This document shows positions 15,222-22,873 of a stretch of 33,765 nt of DNA, piece by piece (position 1 is the stretch's first letter; each line of letters starts with the position of its first letter). The notes below the pieces were generated by a model. The model saw nothing but the letters and a program-made list of their open reading frames with translations, did not search any database and was not told the origin of the DNA. The stretch is taken from assembly GCA_964372275.1 (NCBI GenBank), contig CAYJRR010000043.1:1-33765 (forward strand). The letters run 5' to 3'. The stretch is from CAYJRR01 sp964372275 [NCBI: uncultured bacterium]. GTDB lineage: Bacteria; CAYJRR01. Both the position numbers and the translations under genes were made by a program.

Positions 15222-17033
15222 TCACCGCACCGTATCGATCGTCAGCGATACCCCTTCGGTCCCGACCGCCACGGGTCCCGGAGTGGTCCCCTCCATGTCC
15301 CCCGGACCGGCGCCGGCGATCCCGTCGGAGTCGATTCTCGCCGTCAGGAACAGGCGACCGGCGAACGGCCGCCCCCCGCCCATGACGTTCGCCTCCGAGA
15401 GGGAAAAGGCGACCGGGAACGTCGACACCGGTTCCCGCACCACCGCCAGCGGCATGCGGTCCCCGGGATTCTCCTTCGCGAAGACGAAGAGCGTGGCGTT
15501 CGAGGGCACCCGAGCGGCAAGCGAGGGGCTGACCTGCACCGTGCCGCGGATCGTCCCCCCGCTGACCGAACCGCCGCCGGCCGGCGGAACTCCACCGGCC
15601 GCGAGCGCGCCCCCGCCCGGCGGGCCACCGTGCGGGGCGCCCGATGCGGTCGCAGGGCCGCCGGCATCTCCGCCGACCACGTGGTTGATGACGATCACCA
15701 CGCCGCGGGTCCCAACCGTGACCGGTTGGGCCGTCGTCCCTTCGAGGTCGCCGGGTCGGCTTCCCGCCGTGCCATCGCCGTCGATCCGCGCGGTGACGTA
15801 GAGCGGCCCCTCGAAGGCGCCCCCCTCCATCATCATGTTCTCTTTCGTGAGGGAGAACGACGCCGGAAATCCGCCGAGCGGTTCGCGAAGCACCGCCACC
15901 GGCATGCGGTCCGACGGGCTCGCCTTGGCGAAGACGAAAAGAGACGCACCCGCCGGTACCTTGGCGGCGAGAGAGGGCTCGATCTCGATGCGACCGGCGA
16001 GTACACCGGCCTCCCCCGGCTCCCCGGCCACTCCGTCGAACTCCCCGCCCTTCTTCAGCCGCGCCGCGATCTCGTCGGCGTGATGGCGTTTCGCCCTCCT
16101 CGGGTCGAGCCGGAGCCACTCCTCGAGCGTCGCCGCCGCCGCCTTCTTGTCTCCGTCCTCGCTCTGCGCGCGCGCCAGTTCCAGACGCGCGTTGGAGTGC
16201 GTCCGCGCGATCGAGAGCGCCTTGCGGAACGACTCGATCCCCTCCTTGGACCGCCCGCCCTTCCGCTGCGAGAGCCCCCGGTCGGTGAGGAGGTTCGGAT
16301 CGTCGGGGATCAGCGCCAGGGCCTTCCCGAAGGCGTCGATCGCTTCGTCGTGTCGCCCGTCCTCCTGCCGCGTCTTCGCCGCCGCCACCAGATCGAAGAA
16401 CTCCTTCAGCTTCTGCTTCGCCTTGAGCGCGGGGAACCGCTCCAGATAGAACGCCTCCCGCTCCACGGTTTCGTAGTCCTCGATCCCCGGATGCTTGGCG
16501 AGAAGCCGCCGGCGCGCCTTGACCGCGGCCGGAAGGTCCTCGGCCAGGATGTGGAACGAGCCGTAGGCGCGGAGCACCGCCTCGTCGTCAGGTGCGCGCG
16601 TGGCCGCCGCCACCAGGTCGACCTTTGCCGCGTCGGTGTCGCGCTTCTGCAGATGGACCCGGGCGCGGAGCACCCGCAGCGAAACGTCGTTCGGCGCTTT
16701 GGCCAACCCCTCGTCCGCCAGCCGCAGGACCTCGTCCCACCGACCCCTGTCGAGCTGGACGGTCGCCAGCTTGCGGCGCGCCTCGATGTCTCCCGGGTCG
16801 GCGGCGAGCGCCGACTCGAGCTCTGCCACGACGCTCGACAGGTCCGGCGCGCCGGAACCCTCGTGTGGGTCGTGCGCATGAGCGTCGCCTTCCGCCATCG
16901 GCGGCGCGCTCCAGGCGGGCGGCCGCTCGGGCCCTACGTCCCCCGCCCGGAAGTTGGGATCGCAACCGGCGGATCCGGCGATCGCCAGGGCGACCGCGAG
17001 CGAGCGTCCGCGGCGGAGGGAGGGGGCGGGCAT
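15222..17033 (-). CDS. TPR lipoprotein with two CycH/CcmI-type Ig-like domains
   Basis: 603 residues. The ATG at 17033 gives a signal ending AGSAGC (Cys24); a GTG 45 bases upstream would spoil the signal and is not favoured. After a short His-containing linker (DAHAHDPHEG), residues 60-330 are TPR helices, for example EARRKLATVQLDRGRWDEVL and HDEAIDAFGKALALIPDD. Ig-like domain 1 (about 344-445) and domain 2 (about 490-603) are joined by a Gly/Pro/Ala linker. Both show LAAKV or LAARV, LFVFAK, DRMP-(V/L)-AVLRE or AVVRE, TARIDxDGxAG and PGD(L/M)EGTT. TPR plus this domain is the CcmI periplasmic layout, but CcmI has one Ig-like domain and an N-terminal membrane part; here it is a lipoprotein. Substrate binding in the periplasm is the reasonable inference. 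Confidence 0.86.
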   Translation of the reverse strand: MPAPSLRRGRSLAVALAIAGSAGCDPNFRAGDVGPERPPAWSAPPMAEGDAHAHDPHEGSGAPDLSSVVAELESALAADPGDIEARRKLATVQLDRGRWDEVLRLADEGLAKAPNDVSLRVLRARVHLQKRDTDAAKVDLVAAATRAPDDEAVLRAYGSFHILAEDLPAAVKARRRLLAKHPGIEDYETVEREAFYLERFPALKAKQKLKEFFDLVAAAKTRQEDGRHDEAIDAFGKALALIPDDPNLLTDRGLSQRKGGRSKEGIESFRKALSIARTHSNARLELARAQSEDGDKKAAAATLEEWLRLDPRRAKRHHADEIAARLKKGGEFDGVAGEPGEAGVLAGRIEIEPSLAAKVPAGASLFVFAKASPSDRMPVAVLREPLGGFPASFSLTKENMMMEGGAFEGPLYVTARIDGDGTAGSRPGDLEGTTAQPVTVGTRGVVIVINHVVGGDAGGPATASGAPHGGPPGGGALAAGGVPPAGGGSVSGGTIRGTVQVSPSLAARVPSNATLFVFAKENPGDRMPLAVVREPVSTFPVAFSLSEANVMGGGRPFAGRLFLTARIDSDGIAGAGPGDMEGTTPGPVAVGTEGVSLTIDTVR

Positions 17034-17104
17034 CGAAGTCGGCAAATCTAGCGCAACCGGAACCGGCCGGCCAAGCACCGCTCCGAGGCGTTCATCGGGG
17101 ATTC

Positions 17105-18877
17105 ATGGGGATCGCGGATATAATGGAATCCTTGGAGCGCACGGTCCGAAACTTCAAGCTCGTCGAGCAGATCGGCACTGGCGGGATGGGCGTGATTTAT
17201 CGCGCCATCCAGACCACGCTCGACCGACCCGTCGCCTTCAAGGAGCTCCACCCGCACCTGGCGAAGGACGCCGAGTTCATCCGCCGCTTCGAGCGCGAGG
17301 CCAAGACCGCCGCCACGCTCCAGCACGAGAACATCGTCCACGTCATCGACTTCGGGAAGGAGGGGGAGAGCTATTTCATCGCGATGGAGTTCGTGGACGG
17401 CGGCGACCTGAAGCAGATGTTGGCGCACGAGCCGAAGCTCCTGCTTCCGGTCGCGGTCACCTTCGCCCTCGACATCCTGAAGGGGCTCGAACACGCGCAC
17501 GCGCGGGGGATCGTCCATCGCGATCTGAAGCCGGCGAACCTGATGGTGACCCGCGAAGGATGCGCGAAGATCGCCGACTTCTCCGTCGCGCAGGCGCAGA
17601 CGATGTCCTCGGTGACGATGACCGGCGCGATGATGGGGACGCCCGCCTACATGAGCCCGGAGCAGATCGGCGGCCGTCCGCTCGACGCCCGGACCGACCT
17701 GTTTTCGATGGGGGTGATCCTGTTCGACGTTCTCGCCGGACGCCGGCCGTTCGAAGGGGACACCTATCCGGCGGTGATCACCAACCTCCTGACGGTGGTG
17801 CCTCCGCCCCTGCACCAGATCGACCCGCTCGTTCCGGAGTCGATCGCACGGGTCGTCCGGAAGGCGCTGGAGAAGGACGCCGATCGCCGCTACCAGACGG
17901 CGTCCGACTTCGCGAGGGAACTAGAGAATGCGGCCCGCGAGGAGAAGATCGAGATCTCGCGCGCGCTCGTCGCCGAGTTCCTGAAGGACCCCAAGGGGTA
18001 TCCGGCGACGGTTCGCCGCCGGCAGGCCAAGGAGGCGTTCCAGCAGGGTCTGTTCCTGATGAACCAGGGCCTCACCCGGATCGACGACGCGATCCGCGCC
18101 CTGGAGAAGGTGGTCCACCTCGAACCGACGAACGCCGAGGCCCGGAAGCACCTCGAGCTGCTCCGGCAGCGCAAGGGGTCCGGTCCCAAGAAGAAACCCG
18201 AAGGAAGGACGCCGGCCCCTCCGCCGGCCGTTCCCTCGCCTCCGGCGCCGGCCACGCAGTCGCCAGCGGGCACGCAGTGGCGGTGGATCGCCGGCGCTGC
18301 CGCCGGGGCCGGAATGGTCCTCGCCGGGATCTTCGGTCTGGACCTCGTCCAAGGTTCACGCACCACTGCGGCGACGGTCGCCAACGCGACCCGCGTCGCC
18401 GTCGCACCACCGGCCGCCGCGACTCCGGTCGTCGCGCCGCCGGCCGACACGACGCCCGAGACGGCCGCGTCGGCCTTCCCGCTCGCCACGGCCCCACTCC
18501 CGGCCGCCTCGCCGGCGGATCCGCCGCCGATTGCGTCCCCAACCGCCGCCGCCGCACGCGAAACGCCGACGAAGCCGGCCGTGCGCGCCCGCCCCACGCC
18601 CACCGTGAAGGTAGCCCTGGCTCCGCCGCGGACGGAAACCCCCGCCGAACCGATCGCCGACGCCTTCCTCAAGATCGTCGTCGTGCCCAACGTGGCCGCG
18701 GATCTCTACGTCGACGAAGAGTACGTCGCCAAGGCGCCTCTCAAGTCCTCCCTTCGAATCACGACGGGGAAACACCTTCTGACCGTTTCGAGCCCGGGAT
18801 TCGCGGAGTACAGCGCCGAAATCCAGGTCAAGCCGGGGGCGAATCCGGAACACCGAGTCACCTTGACGCCGCGCTAG
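17105..18877 (+). CDS. Membrane Ser/Thr protein kinase with C-terminal PEGA domain
   Basis: 590 residues. The ATG at 17105 follows GGGGATT; an ATG at 17123 is a close alternative. The kinase domain (about 17-280) has GTGGMG at 24-29, Lys46, HRDLKPAN with Asp140, and ADFS with Asp158, so the DFG glycine is Ser160. The activation segment ends GTPAYMSPEQIGG. A helical region (about 285-355) contains one TPR-like unit, followed by a Pro/Ala-rich linker and one membrane helix at about 392-415. A long Ala/Pro/Thr stretch leads to a PEGA-like beta domain (about 520-590) that would sit outside. It is followed after six bases by an FHA-domain cyclase, a natural phospho-dependent partner. It is divergent from the CycH-Ig gene across 71 bases. 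Confidence 0.92.
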   Translation: MGIADIMESLERTVRNFKLVEQIGTGGMGVIYRAIQTTLDRPVAFKELHPHLAKDAEFIRRFEREAKTAATLQHENIVHVIDFGKEGESYFIAMEFVDGGDLKQMLAHEPKLLLPVAVTFALDILKGLEHAHARGIVHRDLKPANLMVTREGCAKIADFSVAQAQTMSSVTMTGAMMGTPAYMSPEQIGGRPLDARTDLFSMGVILFDVLAGRRPFEGDTYPAVITNLLTVVPPPLHQIDPLVPESIARVVRKALEKDADRRYQTASDFARELENAAREEKIEISRALVAEFLKDPKGYPATVRRRQAKEAFQQGLFLMNQGLTRIDDAIRALEKVVHLEPTNAEARKHLELLRQRKGSGPKKKPEGRTPAPPPAVPSPPAPATQSPAGTQWRWIAGAAAGAGMVLAGIFGLDLVQGSRTTAATVANATRVAVAPPAAATPVVAPPADTTPETAASAFPLATAPLPAASPADPPPIASPTAAAARETPTKPAVRARPTPTVKVALAPPRTETPAEPIADAFLKIVVVPNVAADLYVDEEYVAKAPLKSSLRITTGKHLLTVSSPGFAEYSAEIQVKPGANPEHRVTLTPR

Positions 18878-18883
18878 CGCTCG

Positions 18884-20536
18884 ATGCCCTACCTGGTCTA
18901 CGCCGACGGAAACGGCAAGGCGTCGGTCCACGAGATCGCGAAGGACCGGACCACCATCGGCCGGAATGCCGAGAACGACCTCTCGATCCCGTTCGACAAC
19001 CTCGTCTCCCGCGCCCACTGCACCGTCGAACGGCGAGGCGCCGCGTTCGTCGTCGTCGATCCCGGTAGCCGGTTCGGCACCTACCTGGACGGCGAGCGCG
19101 TCACCGGAGAGCGCCCACTCCCGCTCGGCGCCACCTTGCGCGTCGGGAACACCGCGGTGCGACTCGTCGAGACGATCGAGCGGGAGCCGACGACCGAGAG
19201 CGCCCCCGCCGCCGAGGTCAGCGCCCTCGAGCGGTTGCTCTCCGAGTCGATGCAGCTGGCGACCGAGCTCTCGCGCCACCTCGACGGCGAGGAAGGGATC
19301 CACGCCCAGATCGCCGGCGAGCTGGTGAAGCACATCTCCCAGACGGTCGACGCCTACCGCGAGGTCGAGGTCACGCAGCGGCTCTCCACCACCCTGACGG
19401 AGGTGGGAAAGCTGATCAACCTGGTGACCGACCTCGACACCGTGCTTCGGCTGACGCTGGAGATGGGGGCGCGGGCGCTGGACGCCGAGCGCGGAATGCT
19501 CCTGCTGAAGGAGGACGGGAAGCTCGCCGTGCGCAGCGCCCACCGCATGGGGGAGGAGCGTGGGATCAGTGCCAGCATCGCCGAGAAGGTGGTGGAGGAC
19601 GGTGCCGCGGTGCTGACCACCGATGCGCGGATCGACGCGCGATTCCGCGAGTCCGACTCGGTGATGATCAACGACATCCGGGCGGTGATGTGCGTCCCGA
19701 TGCGGGACAAGTCCCAGAAGGTGATCGGCGCCATCTACGTCGACGGTCGTGTCGGAACGCCGGGGTTCTCCGCCCGCGGGCTCGAATTCCTGAATTCGTT
19801 CGCCAACCAGGCCGCGATCTCGATCGAAAGCGCGCGGCTGGCGGCCAAGAGCGCGCGCGAGGAGGCGCAACGCGAGCGGTTGAGCCGCTACTTCTCGCCC
19901 TCGGTCGTCGCCGACATCGTGGCCGGCAAGGAGGCCGAGCGGCTGGGTGGAAGCAGCCGGGCGATCACCTGCCTCTTCACCGATCTGCGAGGATTCACCA
20001 CCTTCTCCGAGCAGCTCCGCCCGGCCGAAGCGGTGGAGATGCTGAACGACTACTTCTCCGAGATCGTCGAGGACATCCTCGCGGAGGAGGGGACGCTCGA
20101 CAAGTTCACCGGCGACGGGATCATGGCCTTCTGGAACGCGCCCAAGGACCAGCCGGACCATGCGCTGCGCGCGATCCGCGCCGCGACGAAGATGCAGGCG
20201 CGCATGGCCCGGATGCTCACGCGATGGGCCAAGGAGGGGCGCAGCTTCCTCAAGGCGGCGAGTCGGCTCTCCACCGGGATCGGGATCCACAGCGGAGAGG
20301 CGATCATCGGCAACATCGGCTCTCCGAAGCGGATGGAGTACACCTCGATCGGCGATTCGGTGAACCTCACCGCCCGGGTCTGCGGCGTGGCCGAAGGGGG
20401 CGAGGTGCTGATCACCGACGACACCCTGCGCAACGTGAGGGGCCGCATCCAGTTCGTCGAGCTCCCCGCCGTCCACCTCAAGGGGAAGTCGGCGACGGTG
20501 CCGATCTACCGCGTGGTGTCCGTCCTCGATGGGTGA
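18884..20536 (+). CDS. FHA-GAF-class III adenylate/guanylate cyclase
   Basis: 550 residues with three domains in order. FHA at 1-97 has TIGRNAENDLSI and VSRAHC, the phosphothreonine-binding face. A helical linker leads to a GAF domain at about 180-325 (ERGMLLLKEDG, MCVPMRDKSQKVIGAIYVDG). The class III cyclase at about 358-545 has metal Asp367 (LFTDLRGFT), Lys407 and Asp411 (DKFTGDGIMAF), and YTSIGDSVNLTAR with the Asn-x-x-x-Arg catalytic pair. Lys407 and the Asp of SIGDS fit adenine specificity, so cAMP is the likelier product. No membrane segment. Predicted logic: the upstream kinase phosphorylates a Thr that FHA reads, and GAF adds a small-molecule input. It is probably co-transcribed with the kinase; its stop is 18 bases from a convergent gene. 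Confidence 0.93.
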   Translation: MPYLVYADGNGKASVHEIAKDRTTIGRNAENDLSIPFDNLVSRAHCTVERRGAAFVVVDPGSRFGTYLDGERVTGERPLPLGATLRVGNTAVRLVETIEREPTTESAPAAEVSALERLLSESMQLATELSRHLDGEEGIHAQIAGELVKHISQTVDAYREVEVTQRLSTTLTEVGKLINLVTDLDTVLRLTLEMGARALDAERGMLLLKEDGKLAVRSAHRMGEERGISASIAEKVVEDGAAVLTTDARIDARFRESDSVMINDIRAVMCVPMRDKSQKVIGAIYVDGRVGTPGFSARGLEFLNSFANQAAISIESARLAAKSAREEAQRERLSRYFSPSVVADIVAGKEAERLGGSSRAITCLFTDLRGFTTFSEQLRPAEAVEMLNDYFSEIVEDILAEEGTLDKFTGDGIMAFWNAPKDQPDHALRAIRAATKMQARMARMLTRWAKEGRSFLKAASRLSTGIGIHSGEAIIGNIGSPKRMEYTSIGDSVNLTARVCGVAEGGEVLITDDTLRNVRGRIQFVELPAVHLKGKSATVPIYRVVSVLDG

Positions 20537-20554
20537 GACCGACGGCTCGGCGCG

Positions 20555-21094
20555 CTACGGCGAGGCGGGCGCGGGCGCCGACTCGGTCGGCAGCTCGCGG
20601 CGGAGCAGGATGTCGGCGTGCAGCACCGTTCCGAACCAGACCTGGAGCGACAAGCTTCCCGGATCGATCGCTTCGAAGCGAAGCTCCATCCCTCGCGCGG
20701 AGCCCGGCCCCTCGGAGTAGACCAACCGCGACGCGGTGCTCTTCTCCGGAAGGAGTGCGAGCTCCCCCTCGGTGACCCCTTGCGCCCCCATCGACGTCTG
20801 GAACTTCAGCTGGGTCGTCTTCGCCCCTTGGGAGAAGACGAACCGCTGGTAGGCCCCGGGGGGGAGCGGCTCGTCCGAGAGCATCGAAGGGGTCTCTCCG
20901 ATCGTCCCGCCGTCGGCCGCCGTTTCGAAGAGGATGGCGTAGGGCTGCATCCCGAGTGGGCTCTTGTTGGCCATCCCGACCCAGAACCCTTGCAGCATCG
21001 GGCCGATTTCGGCGACCGGTTTCGCCGTCTCGGGGTGTTTGACGCACCCTCCGGCAAGGAAGGCGAAGATCACCAGCGCGCGACGCACGTTCAT
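20555..21094 (-). CDS. Small lipoprotein of unknown function
   Basis: 179 residues. The ATG at 21094 overlaps the upstream stop as ATGA, so translation is coupled to the OmpA-type gene. The signal ends FLAGGC (Cys17). The mature part looks beta-rich, with alternating hydrophobic residues and a recurring pattern such as QRFVFSQGAKTTQLKF and LSLQVWFGTVLHADILL. It ends in an Ala/Pro/Ser-rich tail. I do not recognise a family. Its position as last gene of the PKD-OmpA operon suggests an accessory outer-membrane partner of those proteins; that is inference from order and overlap only. Confidence 0.78.
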   Translation of the reverse strand: MNVRRALVIFAFLAGGCVKHPETAKPVAEIGPMLQGFWVGMANKSPLGMQPYAILFETAADGGTIGETPSMLSDEPLPPGAYQRFVFSQGAKTTQLKFQTSMGAQGVTEGELALLPEKSTASRLVYSEGPGSARGMELRFEAIDPGSLSLQVWFGTVLHADILLRRELPTESAPAPASP

Positions 21095-22872
21095 TCTTGC
21101 TCCACGATCACGAACTCCACCCGGCGGTTCTTGATCCGCCCTTCGACCGTGGCGTTGTCGGCCACGGGCTTCGACGACCCCAACCCTTCGCTGCTGAGCC
21201 GCGCACGGTCGACCTTCTTGCGGATCAGGTAGTCCATCACCGCCTTGGCCCGCGCCTCCGAAAGGGCGAGGTCGGCCTTCGGATTGCCGGTGTCGTCGGT
21301 GTAGCCCTCCACCCGCACCTGCTTAATCTCCGGATGCTCCTTCAGCACCTGCGCCATCTCGTCCAGGAGCGGATGGGAGTCGATGTGGATCTGCGCCGTC
21401 GACTTCATGAACTGGATCGTCTCCTGGATCTCGAGCTTCCGCTTCGTGATCGTGATCCGGGCACTGGAGGTCGGACGCCCCTGCGCCGACACGAAGACGT
21501 CGACGATTTGCGGAGGGACCTTCGCGGCGTCGAGCGTGAGCTCCGGCTCGATCTCCAACGCCCGTTTGAACGAGGCGATCGCATCCCCGGGGTTCCCGAG
21601 CAGCACGTGGCAGAAGGCGACGTATTTGTGCAGGAGCACGCGCTCCGACTTGAGCAACATCGATTCCGACTCCAGCGCCTTCCGGAACTTCTCCAGCGCG
21701 CCGGGGATGTCGCTCTTGCCGTACGCCGCGAGCCCCGTGCGCGCCAGCATGCGCAGTTGGGCAAGCTGGGCCGCGGGGCCCGACACGCCGCCGGCCGGTG
21801 CGCCGCCGCCGGTCGCGCCGGCCACCGTCGACGCACCGCCCCCTCCCGGCGCCATGCCGCCGGCCGGCGCGCCTGCTGCGGTCGCCGCGGCCGCCCCGTC
21901 ACCCGGTGGGGTTGCCCCACCGGGCCCCGCCGTCCCGCCGTCGGGCGGCGCTCCCGCGATGATCGGCGGACGTGGAGCGTTCGAACGGCGGAGCAGCGGA
22001 CCGAATCGCCAAGCCACCGAGCCGAATGCGCGCCACGCGGGCGTTCCGAATCCGCCACTGACTCCACGGTCGAAGCCCGCCGCGACCGAGAGTCGATCGC
22101 CGAGGAGCGGCATCCGGGCCCCGATACCTGCCTCCCGCGGCGAGGCCCCCGCGCCGGCCGCCCCGAACAGCTCGCCGATGACGGTCAGCCCGCGCCAACC
22201 GGTGTCGTACGAGGCCCCCGCGCGGTAGAGCACGGCGCTGCCGACCTCGATCCCCAACACCTCCACCGGCGCGCGGTTGCGGTACCCCACGTTGGCGATG
22301 AGAGAGGCGGGCCCCACTCGCTCTTCGACGGCGAGCAGCCCGTACGGGGCCGTCGCCCCGCTGCCGAGGTAGCTCTCCCCCTTCCCCGTCGGGAATCCGG
22401 CGCCGGCAATGACGGCCAGCCCCGGAATCCATCCCTTCGGCGCATAGGCGTTCCATTTGACCTCGGCACGGACGTCCCCCATCCCGGAGGTGGAAACCTG
22501 GTCTCCGAAGTCGGCGGCGACCGCATTCGGAACCGACCGCACGCTCATCGGAACGGCGACGCCCGTCTCGAACCGGAACGGAAGACCGACGTAGGCGCCG
22601 AGCTCCACGTTCGTCGCCCGGTCGATGATCGACCCCACCGGAATCCCCCCCGCCTGCAGGAGGAGCGGCGACTTCGCGTGGTCGAACGAGAAGACGACGT
22701 GCGTCGACCCGTTCTCCAACGTCGAGGAGCCGTGCGCGGTGAACAGACCGCTGCCGTCGTGCACCGGCTGTCGAATCTGCGCGTCGTAGCCGTCCTCGGC
22801 GAATCCCGCCGCCGGCAGGGCGGACAGGAGGGCGCCGACGACCGCGGGCAAGCGTCGACGGGTAGTGGTCAT
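21091..22872 (-). CDS. Outer-membrane beta-barrel protein with TPR-like region and OmpA peptidoglycan-binding domain
   Basis: 593 residues. A Sec signal peptide (1-25, cleaving near GFA-ED) precedes a beta-rich region, about 45-300, with the Gly/aromatic alternation of an outer-membrane barrel. A Gly/Ala/Pro linker (about 300-365) follows. Two TPR-like helices pairs lie at about 370-450 (YGKSDIPGALEKFRKALE; NPGDAIASFKRALEIEPEL). The OmpA_C domain (about 480-593) has EGYTDDTGNPKADLALSEAR and ends NRRVEFVIVEQE, the peptidoglycan-binding fold. It should anchor the outer membrane to the wall. It starts two bases after the stop of the giant PKD gene and overlaps the next gene by ATGA, which ties all three into one unit. 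Confidence 0.9.
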   Translation of the reverse strand: MTTTRRRLPAVVGALLSALPAAGFAEDGYDAQIRQPVHDGSGLFTAHGSSTLENGSTHVVFSFDHAKSPLLLQAGGIPVGSIIDRATNVELGAYVGLPFRFETGVAVPMSVRSVPNAVAADFGDQVSTSGMGDVRAEVKWNAYAPKGWIPGLAVIAGAGFPTGKGESYLGSGATAPYGLLAVEERVGPASLIANVGYRNRAPVEVLGIEVGSAVLYRAGASYDTGWRGLTVIGELFGAAGAGASPREAGIGARMPLLGDRLSVAAGFDRGVSGGFGTPAWRAFGSVAWRFGPLLRRSNAPRPPIIAGAPPDGGTAGPGGATPPGDGAAAATAAGAPAGGMAPGGGGASTVAGATGGGAPAGGVSGPAAQLAQLRMLARTGLAAYGKSDIPGALEKFRKALESESMLLKSERVLLHKYVAFCHVLLGNPGDAIASFKRALEIEPELTLDAAKVPPQIVDVFVSAQGRPTSSARITITKRKLEIQETIQFMKSTAQIHIDSHPLLDEMAQVLKEHPEIKQVRVEGYTDDTGNPKADLALSEARAKAVMDYLIRKKVDRARLSSEGLGSSKPVADNATVEGRIKNRRVEFVIVEQE

Positions 22873-22873
22873 G

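Noticed and set aside
17119-17124. Perfect TATAAT at the start of the second kinase gene
   Set aside because: It lies downstream of the chosen ATG and overlaps the alternative ATG at 17123; transcription from it would begin after both starts. No -35 is found at proper spacing, so coincidence is more likely.
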